A DNA stretch of 64,000 nt from Chloroflexota bacterium. Lineage in GTDB: Bacteria > Chloroflexota > Anaerolineae > Anaerolineales > Villigracilaceae. The DNA is taken from assembly GCA_016235425.1 (NCBI GenBank), contig JACRLC010000016.1, forward strand, positions 106,672 through 170,671, given 5' to 3'. The position numbers and the translations under genes were made by a program. Each line of letters begins with the position of its first letter. Positions within the stretch are counted from its first letter, which is position 1. This document shows positions 17,878-25,960 of this stretch, one piece after another. The notes below the pieces were generated by a model. It was not told the origin of the DNA. It did no database searches and was given only the letters and a program-made list of their open reading frames with translations.

Positions 17878-19000
17878 TTCCCTCTTGTGATGCGCAGGCC
17901 ATCTCAAGCAGTTTGGGGGCGAGTAAATCTGCCAGCATCTTTTCGCCCTCCGGGCTTCGGTGAAAGGGTGTGTCCGTGAACTCAGCGGAAGGGATTGCAT
18001 TCCACAGATCGAGATACTCATGTTGATTTGTATTCATCCAGCCTGAAAGGTACTCCAGGTAATAATCGTATGCCCAACGCGGATAGAACTCGTCGTAGCG
18101 AATATCGCTGTTTGCGCCGGTTGCAATAAAGATCGGTTCGTTGACCACAAGAAGCGGAACATCCCCGGCAACTCCATACCCGGCACCGAGAACGTCGAAC
18201 AACAATTCATCCAGATCGAGTTTCCCCGGTTTGTACACATCGAAGAGCAGGCTGTCAGACTGGTCATTGGAAAGCGGCTCATATGAGTAATAATAATGAT
18301 CGACGCCGGTTGCTTTCCATGCAAGGCCATGGATTTGCAGAAGAAATATTCTTTTTATTCTGCTCCGCTGGCCCACAATCGTTTTATCCCAAAAGGCCGG
18401 CGACTCGAGTTTCTTGATGTCAAGGTTGTTCAGCCGGTACCTGTCTATCAAAGAGAAAACATGATCCGCATACGGGTTTAAAAAATAATCGGTGTAAATC
18501 GTGCGGTTGCGGAAGGCATCGAGTGTGATCATCCAGATGAACATGTCCGGGTCATACTCCCGCACCTTGTCCATGATCAACACATCCTTCATCACGTAAG
18601 GTAAAGGAAAAGCCGTGTTATAGGCTGTCACTCTTTTGCCATCGCACGTGGTGAGATTCAGCGCGGTCAATTGTGCAGCAAGCATATCCTGCGGATGAAG
18701 CCCAAAAGCCCACGCCGCCGAATCGCCAACCAACGCCACCCGAAATTCATCCTTCGCTTTCGGCTGTGAAATCACATGCGACTGGAACATGGCGTCCATA
18801 TCTTCATAAACAGGAACGATATGCGAAACAGGATAGTATTCCGCCTCACGTTCATAAGGCACACGCAGGCGCCCCGGCACAAGCCAGTTATAAATTGACA
18901 GCTTTCCAATCGCAGGTTCAAAATAAGCAAAAAGCAGGTTGGAAATTAAATAAAATACAAGCGCCTTGAAAACCACGCGCAGAGGGTTTACATCACTCAT
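17861..19000 (-). CDS. Membrane-anchored SGNH hydrolase-like protein, copy 1 (DltD-like)
   Basis: 379 residues with the same layout as its neighbour: N-terminal anchor (about 10-28), GKLSIYNWLVPGR, block I VALVGDSAAWAFG and DTPFHRSPEGE near the C-terminus. Start 19000 is set by the ATGA overlap with the MBOAT stop. The two SGNH genes are a diverged tandem duplication, perhaps with different acceptors or working as a heterodimer. It lies directly downstream of the MBOAT acyltransferase. Confidence 0.82.
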   Translation of the reverse strand: MSDVNPLRVVFKALVFYLISNLLFAYFEPAIGKLSIYNWLVPGRLRVPYEREAEYYPVSHIVPVYEDMDAMFQSHVISQPKAKDEFRVALVGDSAAWAFGLHPQDMLAAQLTALNLTTCDGKRVTAYNTAFPLPYVMKDVLIMDKVREYDPDMFIWMITLDAFRNRTIYTDYFLNPYADHVFSLIDRYRLNNLDIKKLESPAFWDKTIVGQRSRIKRIFLLQIHGLAWKATGVDHYYYSYEPLSNDQSDSLLFDVYKPGKLDLDELLFDVLGAGYGVAGDVPLLVVNEPIFIATGANSDIRYDEFYPRWAYDYYLEYLSGWMNTNQHEYLDLWNAIPSAEFTDTPFHRSPEGEKMLADLLAPKLLEMACASQEGNGIEE

Positions 19001-20415
19001 TTTGCAAAACCAAACAGCACTTGAAAGGCGCTCCATGACAAATCCGGCGTCGAGAGGGTAAAGAACAGCCAGCCAAGCGAAACAAAATTGAAGGTCAGAA
19101 ACACCCCTGCCGCGTTAAAAATCATCGCCCCCGCACGCGTTTGAAGCCAGGAAGGCTGTTTCCCGCGCGCCCACTCACTCCACCGGTTTTGAACAAATAA
19201 ACCGAGGCCGTGCCAAAGTCCCCAAAGCGCAAATCCCCACGTCACGCCATGCCACAGGCCGATCAAAACCATCGCAGCGGCCTGGGTAATCAAAATGATT
19301 ACAGGAACAGGCCACGAGATTTTGCTCGACCGCATGGCGCGCGTCAACGGATTAAAGAAATACGCGCGGAACCATTGCGTCAAAGTCATGTGCCATGAAT
19401 TCCAGAATTGTGTCAGATTCGGTTTGAGATATGGGGCGGCGAAATTTTCGGGCAGGCGAATTCCAAGCACGCGGGCAAGCCCTATCGCAATATCCGTGTA
19501 ACCGCTGAAATCAAAATAGATCCGCAGGGAATAAGCATAGAGAAAAAACCACATCCATCCGGCAGACTTCACCTGGGTAACGAGTATGTCGTTCAAGGCG
19601 ATGACGGCCAGCGCATCTGCCAAAACAAATTTTTTGAATAACCCGACGAAGAACCGCGTCCCTGCCTCGACCCAATCCTGCCTGGCTAAAGAAACGGGGG
19701 ATCTCAGCTCCAACACGAACCGTTCAATCCGGTCAATAGGCCCGGCGGTGAACGCCGGAAAGAAAATCACATAATTGACATATTCCCCCAACGTTACAGA
19801 GGGTAATCTTCCGGACTGCCTATCGCGGATCGTATGAATCAGGCGAAATGCGACATACGAGAATCCCAGCCACGAGAGAATTGCCTGTTTTGGCTCAGCG
19901 TCTCCAGCCTGCACAGCTTTTACAAATCCAAAAAGATGGTTTACGAAATAGGGCGTTTTCAGCAGGATAAAAAGAACGATCAGACCAACCAAAGCAAGCC
20001 AATAGACAGCCGGCCGAACGGCCCGCGAGCGCGCCAGGGCAATCGTCAAACCAACCAAAATAAAAACGACCACAGCCACCTGCAAAAGCGGAGGTGTGGT
20101 CGTCATGTAAACCTGTTCGAGACCGAAATAGCGATTAAGTGCAACCAGGATCGTCACACCTGCGAGGATCATTGCGGCAGGCCAGTTCTGTTTCCAGGAA
20201 AGCGATTCGGGAGTTGATGTCAACGCCCAAAGAATCACCGTCAATCCGAGAGTGGCAGCCGGCAGCCAGAACGCCAGGCTGACAAATTGTTGGGGCGGCT
20301 GCAGCCAGTAAATTACGAAAGCGCTAAAGGCCAGCAAAGCCAACTCGCGGCCTTTATGGAGTTGCCCAATACCAATCGCAATGAAAGCCAAAATGCCAAT
20401 CTGAAAGATGGTCAT
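18997..20415 (-). CDS. MBOAT-family O-acyltransferase (DltB/AlgI-like)
   Basis: 472 residues, polytopic. Family marks are YSLRIYFDFSGYTDIAIGLARVLG, FWNSWHMTLTQWFRAYFFNP and the catalytic-His region LIGLWHGVTWGFALWGLWHG. MBOAT proteins of this branch carry acyl groups from a cytoplasmic carrier across the membrane to extracellular polymers. The gene begins immediately after the TAA of the 42-residue microprotein (0-nt gap) and overlaps the first SGNH gene by 4 nt. Together with the ACP and AMP ligase this matches the DltABCD logic. Confidence 0.93.
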   Translation of the reverse strand: MTIFQIGILAFIAIGIGQLHKGRELALLAFSAFVIYWLQPPQQFVSLAFWLPAATLGLTVILWALTSTPESLSWKQNWPAAMILAGVTILVALNRYFGLEQVYMTTTPPLLQVAVVVFILVGLTIALARSRAVRPAVYWLALVGLIVLFILLKTPYFVNHLFGFVKAVQAGDAEPKQAILSWLGFSYVAFRLIHTIRDRQSGRLPSVTLGEYVNYVIFFPAFTAGPIDRIERFVLELRSPVSLARQDWVEAGTRFFVGLFKKFVLADALAVIALNDILVTQVKSAGWMWFFLYAYSLRIYFDFSGYTDIAIGLARVLGIRLPENFAAPYLKPNLTQFWNSWHMTLTQWFRAYFFNPLTRAMRSSKISWPVPVIILITQAAAMVLIGLWHGVTWGFALWGLWHGLGLFVQNRWSEWARGKQPSWLQTRAGAMIFNAAGVFLTFNFVSLGWLFFTLSTPDLSWSAFQVLFGFAK

Positions 20416-20544
20416 TTAGAAGCCCTGATAGATCCAGGTTGGAGTGGTATCCGCAGAGAAAATCGTAAGCGCGATGAGGATCAGGCACAGCAACAAGGCG
20501 AGCAGGTTTTCACGAGAGAATATTGAATTGAGTATTTTTTTCAT
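20416..20544 (-). CDS. 42-residue single-pass membrane microprotein, DltX-like
   Basis: Reading the minus strand from ATG 20544 to TAA 20416 gives a 42-residue protein: a basic N-terminus (MKKILNSIFSREN), one membrane segment (about 14-30) and the C-terminal tail TTPTWIYQGF. GAGGTGG precedes the ATG, and the stop abuts the MBOAT ATG. Gram-positive dlt operons carry a small DltX protein directly before DltA/DltB with one membrane segment and, from memory, a C-terminal FIYNEF-type motif whose Tyr takes part in acyl transfer. WIYQGF with Tyr39 fits that pattern. Homology is inferred from size, position and motif only. Confidence 0.8.
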   Translation of the reverse strand: MKKILNSIFSRENLLALLLCLILIALTIFSADTTPTWIYQGF

Positions 20545-20567
20545 TACACCACCTCACACCCGGATTT

Positions 20568-21651
20568 TTATTTTGCCGCTCGTAAATAGGCTTCCATAAA
20601 ACTGTCCAGTTCGCCATCCAGTACGGCCTGCGTGTTGCCCGTTTCGTGATCCGTGCGGTGATCCTTGACCATTTGATACGGATGCAAAACATACGAGCGG
20701 ATCTGGCTTCCCCACTCGGCCTTTGTATACTCGCCGCGCAAAATCGCGCGCTCCTCTTCCTTTTCGGCCTGTTTCAATTCAAGCAGGCGGGCGCGTAAAA
20801 TCCGCATGGCGAATTCGCGGTTTTGTGTCTGCGAGCGCTCATTCTGGCAGGTGACCACAATGCCGGTCGGGATATGCGTAATGCGGACCGCCGTGGAATT
20901 CTTTTGCACATTCTGCCCGCCCGCACCCGAGGAACGAAAGACATCGAGTTTGATGTCACCGGGATTGATCTCGATGTCGGCTTCATCCATCGTTACCTGC
21001 GGCAGGACTTCGATCAGGGCAAATGACGTATGCCTGCGATGCGCGGCGTCAAACGGCGAGAGCCGCACGAGGCGATGCACGCCTTTTTCGGAACGGAGGT
21101 AGCCAAAAGCGTATTTTCCGCTCACGGCAATCGTCACGCTTTTTATCCCGGCTTCTTCACCTGCAGTCAGATCAAGGATTTCAGTGTCGAAGCCGCGGCT
21201 TTCCGCCCAGCGCAAATACATACGCTGAAGCATCTCGGCCCAATCCTGCGAGTCCGTCCCGCCTGCCCCTGCATGGATTGCCAGGATGGCATCGTCATGG
21301 TCATACGGCCCGGAGAGCATGGCTGTAAAGGAACGCCTTTCGAGATCGGCCTCGAGCTTTGCGATCTCGGTCTCCAATTCACCGCGCAGGGATTCATCGT
21401 CGAGCCGCGCCAGTTCGGTCAGATCGTGAAGATGCTGATTGAATGCCCGCCACGAATCCACCTCTTCCCGCAGATCGGAGGCGTTTTTCATCACGCGCTG
21501 GGCGGAAGTGGAATCGTTCCAGAAATTTGGTTGTTCGATTTCTTTTTCTAGCTGTGAAAGTTGAGTCTCTTTGCCCGCCAGGTCAAAGACGCACCAGTAG
21601 CTGCTGAGTCAGGTCATTCGCGGCCTGCAAACGGTCAAGCAAATCTTGCAT
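20568..21651 (-). CDS. prfB: Peptide chain release factor 2 with programmed +1 frameshift
   Basis: About 360 residues in total. A 22-codon first frame (21651-21586, begins MQDLLDRLQA) ends at an in-frame TGA (21585-21583); the second frame continues from GAC at 21584 to 20568. The second part has the SPF codon-recognition tripeptide (RLSPFDAAHRRHTS) and the catalytic GGQ (SSGAGGQNVQKN). It releases peptides at UGA/UAA. Read without the shift it would seem to start at an internal Met and lack its N-terminal domain. It lies 38 nt after ftsY and 23 nt before the microprotein gene. Confidence 0.95.
21582..21591 (-). promoter_or_regulatory. prfB programmed frameshift site
   Basis: Minus-strand CGT CTT TGA C: the classic CUU-UGA-C slip site, where low RF2 favours +1 slippage. 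The upstream Shine-Dalgarno-like element is weak here (only a GGTG a few nt before). Confidence 0.92.
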
Positions 21652-21689
21652 AAGTTCCTCCAAAAATGTAGAGCGGGATTAATCCCGCA

Positions 21690-22601
21690 TTACGACGAAG
21701 ACAAAATACCTTCGACAAAAGCATCGGGATCAAACGGCTGTAAATCTTCCGGTTTCTCACCCAGCCCGGCAAACAGGATGGGCAGGCCAAGTTCTTTTTG
21801 AATTGCAAAAGCCATACCGCCGCGCGCAGATGAATCAAGCTTCGAGAGGATCACACCCGTCACGTTCACAGCATCCTTGAACGCGCGCGCCTGTTGCAGG
21901 GCATTCTGCCCGGTCGTTGCATCCAGCACCAACCAGACCTCATGCGGCGAACCGGGAAGGGCCTTGCCCACCACGCGATTCACTTTTTTCAATTCCTCCA
22001 TCAAGTTGAAACGAGTGTGCAGGCGTCCCGCGGTATCTATCATGATGACATCCACCCCGCGGGCGACTCCCGCTTGAACGGCATTGAACGCCACCGCACC
22101 GGGATCGCTTTCGGGGGCCCCGCTAATTACTTCGACCTTTAGCCTGTCACCCCACACCTGGAGTTGATCCACCGCCGCGGCACGAAACGTATCTGCCGCG
22201 CCGAGCAGAATCGATTTACGCTCGGCCTGTAAACGCGCGGCGAGCTTGGCAATCGTCGTCGTCTTGCCGGAGCCATTCACACCCACAACGAGAATGACAG
22301 AGGGGCGATCCCGCAAATTCAACGGAGGCGGTGAATCGAGGCGTTTGCGGAGGTCCGCTCGAAGGGCCGCGGTCAGCTCATTTGCGCGCGTCAGGCCCTC
22401 GGTCCGCGTGAGGCGTTTCAGTTCATCCAAAACGGATGCGGTGGTTTCAAGTCCCAGGTCTGCCTGAATGAGAAGAGCTTCGAGATCGTCCCAGGTATCG
22501 GGTTTGATCTCGGTTGCGCCAAGCAGGGCTGCGATTTGCCCGAATGTTGCCTTGCTGGTTTTGGAAAGTCCTGCGCGCCAGCGTGAAAGGATGTCAGCCA
22601 T
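21690..22601 (-). CDS. ftsY: Signal recognition particle receptor FtsY
   Basis: 303 residues, the NG domain only, without the long acidic A domain of E. coli FtsY. The GTPase motifs are VVGVNGSGKTTTIAKLA (G1), DTFRAAAVDQL (G2), DTAGRLHTRFNLMEEL (G3), SKLDSSARGGMAF (G4) and a C-terminal GLGEKPEDLQPFD. It docks SRP-ribosome complexes at the membrane. prfB follows on the same strand. Confidence 0.95.
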   Translation of the reverse strand: MADILSRWRAGLSKTSKATFGQIAALLGATEIKPDTWDDLEALLIQADLGLETTASVLDELKRLTRTEGLTRANELTAALRADLRKRLDSPPPLNLRDRPSVILVVGVNGSGKTTTIAKLAARLQAERKSILLGAADTFRAAAVDQLQVWGDRLKVEVISGAPESDPGAVAFNAVQAGVARGVDVIMIDTAGRLHTRFNLMEELKKVNRVVGKALPGSPHEVWLVLDATTGQNALQQARAFKDAVNVTGVILSKLDSSARGGMAFAIQKELGLPILFAGLGEKPEDLQPFDPDAFVEGILSSS

Positions 22602-22679
22602 GAGCCGCGATTATATCACGGGGGTATCTTCGATTTTATGATATACTCCGTTGGCTTGAAAAGCAGAAAGGTATAAAAT

Positions 22680-23024
22680 ATGGCAGGCGAACCCATTCAT
22701 ATAACCGATGCTTCATTTGAACAGACCGTCATGCAATCACCGATCCCGGTGATTGTGGATTTTTGGGCGCCCTGGTGCAGTCCATGCAAGATGATCGCAC
22801 CGACTCTGGAAAAACTGGCGCGCGAACAGGAAGGCAAACTTCTCGTTGCAAAGGTCAACACAGACGAGAACCCGGACTGGATGATGAAGTTTGGAGTTCA
22901 AGGCATCCCCACACTTTTATTTGTATCGGGCGGAAAAGTGGTTCACCGGCAAGTGGGCGCCCTGCCCGAACGAATGTTGCGCGATGTAGTAAATCAGTTC
23001 CTGGAAGTCGTCAGCCAAAACTAG
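22680..23024 (+). CDS. trxA: Thioredoxin
   Basis: 114 residues, single domain. The active site is FWAPWCSPCKM, so CSPC replaces the usual CGPC. The cis-Pro loop GIPTLL and the C-terminal helix are normal. It acts as a cytoplasmic dithiol reductant. AGAAAGG precedes the ATG. It is divergent from ftsY and followed by two lipoprotein genes. Confidence 0.93.
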   Translation: MAGEPIHITDASFEQTVMQSPIPVIVDFWAPWCSPCKMIAPTLEKLAREQEGKLLVAKVNTDENPDWMMKFGVQGIPTLLFVSGGKVVHRQVGALPERMLRDVVNQFLEVVSQN

Positions 23025-23051
23025 TGCGCGTTTCTGAAAAGGAGTCGGGCC

Positions 23052-23762
23052 ATGAAAAAAATGCTCCTGCTTGCATTGGGATTTAGTCTCACCTTAAGCG
23101 CTTGTATGCCTGCATTTTTGCAACAATCACCGAATCCGGCTCCCACCGTGGATTTGAACGGCACAGCGGCGGTCCTGGTGCAATCATCACTCGAGGCAAT
23201 GCCCACTCCCACAGTTGTACCAAGCAATACACCGGTGGTGAAGACAGAGACAGGCACGGACACTCCAATTCCCGCGACCTCCACTGAAACGCAAAATGCC
23301 TCCCTCCTAACCCTGACCGCAACTCTTGGAACAGGAACCATTAATCCAATTACAAATACACCGGGGCCAGGCGGCACACCTACCGTTACCGCTACGGGAA
23401 CCCTTCCAACTTCAACACCCAGCGCAACCCCGAATCCAATTTACAGTGTGACACCGTCGGGAACATTACATCCCCAGCACTACGGGACAATGCCGCCCGA
23501 CCTGCCGTTCGGACAAATTACATTAATCAATAGATCAAAAGTTGAGGCGTATATCTCACTGCAATGCACCACCAAGGACGGATATGTCACCATTATCGAA
23601 TATCCCGTGGGCGGCAGCATCGAAGTGAGGGCGCCTGCCGGAAAATACGTTTACGTTGCCTGGGTGGGAGGCAAGAAAATGGTCGGCAATTTCGGATTGG
23701 ACAAGTTCGAAGATATTTCGATCAAGATTTACAAAGATAAGATCGTGATCGGAAGAAAATGA
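23052..23762 (+). CDS. Lipoprotein with Thr/Pro-rich linker
   Basis: 236 residues. A signal peptide with lipobox LTLSAC (Cys around residue 18) is followed by a Thr/Pro/Ser-rich linker to about residue 150, then a small C-terminal beta-type domain (GQITLINRSKVEAYISLQC to the end). I do not recognise the domain. The C-terminal part resembles that of the next gene in layout (NKTKG-SVNVSMWL), suggesting a related pair of surface proteins. AGGAG precedes the ATG. Confidence 0.72.
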   Translation: MKKMLLLALGFSLTLSACMPAFLQQSPNPAPTVDLNGTAAVLVQSSLEAMPTPTVVPSNTPVVKTETGTDTPIPATSTETQNASLLTLTATLGTGTINPITNTPGPGGTPTVTATGTLPTSTPSATPNPIYSVTPSGTLHPQHYGTMPPDLPFGQITLINRSKVEAYISLQCTTKDGYVTIIEYPVGGSIEVRAPAGKYVYVAWVGGKKMVGNFGLDKFEDISIKIYKDKIVIGRK

Positions 23763-23785
23763 AGAAAATCAGAAATGGAGAGAAA

Positions 23786-24403
23786 ATGTTGAAAAGAACC
23801 ATCCCTGTTCTCGTGACCCTCGCTGTCCTCCTGACAGCCTGCGGCCCCGAGGCCACCCCCACGATGAATCCCGCGGACGTGCAAGGGACGGCTGTCGCCG
23901 CGGCATGGACAATGGTCGCGATGACCCAGGAAGCGATCCCCACCGCCACTCCCCTGCCCCCCACGGAAACGCCAAGCCCAACGCCGCTTCCAAGTTTTAC
24001 GCCCGTGTCTCTACCCACATCCGCCGAGACCCCAACGCAAAATCCCCTTGTGCTTGCACCCACCAGCACTACGTCGGCCGATCCATGCAATGCCCCAGTG
24101 TCGGCTAACGCCGACGGGCCAAAAGTCTTCGTGCGGCTTGTCAATAAAACCAAGGGAAGCGTGAACGTCTCGATGTGGCTTACGGAGATAACACCTTTTG
24201 GTGAGTGCGGGTATTACGGGACGTCAATCGCGAAGGGCGGGTCGCAAAACATAGATGTGCTTGCCGGCTGCTATGGCCTTTACGCGTGGGTCAATGACCC
24301 CAACAAACCCAGTACATCCTCGGGGCCGGGTTTCTGCGTTCACGGTACCGATAAAATAACTATTGAGATAAGCGCAGATACATTTAAAGTAGTTTACCCA
24401 TAA
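23786..24403 (+). CDS. Lipoprotein with Thr/Pro-rich linker, neighbour of previous
   Basis: 205 residues from ATG 23786, which follows GGAGAG by 5 nt and gives a clean signal peptide with lipobox VLLTAC. An earlier ATG at 23759 overlaps the preceding stop but would add nine polar residues ahead of the signal. A Pro/Thr linker (about 25-95) leads to a C-terminal domain with four Cys (DPCNAP, FGECGYYG, LAGCYGLYAW, GFCVHG). Function unknown; it is probably exposed on the cell surface. Confidence 0.72.
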   Translation: MLKRTIPVLVTLAVLLTACGPEATPTMNPADVQGTAVAAAWTMVAMTQEAIPTATPLPPTETPSPTPLPSFTPVSLPTSAETPTQNPLVLAPTSTTSADPCNAPVSANADGPKVFVRLVNKTKGSVNVSMWLTEITPFGECGYYGTSIAKGGSQNIDVLAGCYGLYAWVNDPNKPSTSSGPGFCVHGTDKITIEISADTFKVVYP

Positions 24404-24427
24404 TCACACAGGAACACGCTCGAACTG

Positions 24428-24465
24428 AAAAAGGCTCCCGTATATAAAATACGAGGAGCCTTTTT
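24428..24465. terminator. Two-way intrinsic terminator
   Basis: AAAAAGGCTCC...GGAGCCTTTTT with an AT-rich loop, between the convergent lipoprotein and murA genes. Confidence 0.92.
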
Positions 24466-24504
24466 GAATCTGCGTGCAATCGAATGCCGGCGGCAGGTCG
24501 TTTT

Positions 24505-25785
24505 TTATTCCGTGGCTCTCTCTATTTTTGCACCCAACGAACGCAGTTTTTCATCCACCTTTTCATAGCCGCGTTCGATCTGAACGACGTTGCGGATTTT
24601 CGACGTTCCTTTCGCCGCCAAAGCCGCGAGCAAAAGTGCCATGCCGGCGCGAATATCCGGGCTTTCCAGTTTTTCACTATAGAGCTGCGTCGGTCCTTGC
24701 ACGAGACAGCGATACGGATCGCACAAAATGATGCGCGCGCCCATGCCCACCAGCTTATCGGTGAAATACATGCGGCCGGAAAACATCCAGTCGTGGAACA
24801 GGACCGAACCCGAAGCCTGTGTTGCAACTGTAATGGCGATACTGGTCAGGTCGGTTGGAAAAGCGGGCCAGACATTGGTTTTTATTTCGGGCAATGCGCC
24901 ATCCAAATCGAACTGGACGACAAGAGATTGATCGGATGGAACAAGAATGTCCTCCCCTTCCACATTCCAATGAACGCCAAGCCGGTTAAAAACCTGGTTG
25001 ATCATCTCCAAATACTGCACGCCGGCATTTTTGATACGGATTTCCCCGTGAGTTACCACGGCGGCGCCTATGTAACTTACAACTTCGAGCAAATCCGGCC
25101 CAATGGTGAATTCGCCGCCATGCAAACGCGTCACGCCTTTGATACGCAGGGTATTGGAACCGATCCCTTCAATTTGCGCGCCGAGCTGATTCAGGAAATG
25201 GCACAACTCCTGAACGTGCGGTTCCGATGCGGCATTACGGATCGAAGTATCCCCTTTTGCAAGAACAGCCGCCATGACCGCATTTTCCGTGGCGGTCACG
25301 CTGGCCTCATCCATCAGGATGTCGGCGCCGCGCAGTTCATTGGCTTGAAAATCAAATATGCGGTCGTAAACCACATTCACCCCTAACGCCCGCAGTGCAA
25401 GAATATGGGTATCCAGCCTGCGTCGTCCGATCACATCCCCTCCCGGCGGCGGCAACAGCAAGGAACCGGTCCGGGCAACGACAGGTCCCGCAATCAGGAT
25501 CGAGGCCCGAATACGGCGGCACAGTTCCGGGTCCAGGTGGGAGGCGGTGACCTGAGGGGCGTTGATCTTCCAGGTACTGGCATCCAAATCCTCAATTCGA
25601 GCGCCAAGATTTTCGATCAGCCGTCTCATTGCCTGGACATCGCGAATTTGAGGTACGTTGCGCAGTACGACTGTTTCATCTGTCAACAGGCAGGCGGCCA
25701 GAAGAGGCAGGGCCGCATTTTTATTTCCCGCCGGAGTCACTTCCCCCTTCAAAGGAATACCACCTTCAATAACAAACTCTTCCAT
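24505..25785 (-). CDS. murA: UDP-GlcNAc 1-carboxyvinyltransferase MurA with Cys-to-Asp active site
   Basis: 426 residues, full length. The N-terminus has GEVTPAGNKNAALPLLAA with the conserved Lys/Asn pair. The catalytic loop reads LPPPGGDVIGRRRLDTH, so the usual PGGC position is Asp. The C-terminal GMALLLAALAAKGTSKI and IERGYEKVDEKLRSLGA are standard. MurA starts peptidoglycan synthesis by adding enolpyruvate to UDP-GlcNAc. The Cys-to-Asp change is known from naturally fosfomycin-resistant MurA (for example mycobacteria and chlamydiae). Its presence agrees with a peptidoglycan wall. Confidence 0.95.
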   Translation of the reverse strand: MEEFVIEGGIPLKGEVTPAGNKNAALPLLAACLLTDETVVLRNVPQIRDVQAMRRLIENLGARIEDLDASTWKINAPQVTASHLDPELCRRIRASILIAGPVVARTGSLLLPPPGGDVIGRRRLDTHILALRALGVNVVYDRIFDFQANELRGADILMDEASVTATENAVMAAVLAKGDTSIRNAASEPHVQELCHFLNQLGAQIEGIGSNTLRIKGVTRLHGGEFTIGPDLLEVVSYIGAAVVTHGEIRIKNAGVQYLEMINQVFNRLGVHWNVEGEDILVPSDQSLVVQFDLDGALPEIKTNVWPAFPTDLTSIAITVATQASGSVLFHDWMFSGRMYFTDKLVGMGARIILCDPYRCLVQGPTQLYSEKLESPDIRAGMALLLAALAAKGTSKIRNVVQIERGYEKVDEKLRSLGAKIERATE

Positions 25786-25924
25786 AATTTATCACCTCAT
25801 GCCGCAATTTTCTCAAGTTATTGCAGAATATTCTGCTTCAGTACTCGTGGAAATTATCAGGATTGTAAGGCAGATTGAATAAATCGCCAAGAACATTGCA
25901 GTTCACTTACACAAGAAATGGCTT

Positions 25925-25953
25925 TTGTACCCGAATACAATTCGATTTATAAT
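25925..25953 (+). promoter_or_regulatory. Putative promoter of the prepilin peptidase gene
   Basis: TTGTAC (25925-25930), 17-nt spacer, TATAAT (25948-25953). The expected start of transcription is close to ATG 25961, implying a leaderless message. Confidence 0.55.
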
Positions 25954-25960
25954 GAAAACA

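Noticed and set aside
20568..21494. prfB read as a gene starting at an internal Met (21494)
   Set aside because: The upstream frame with CTT-TGA-C and good RF2 similarity through the shift shows the true start at 21651.
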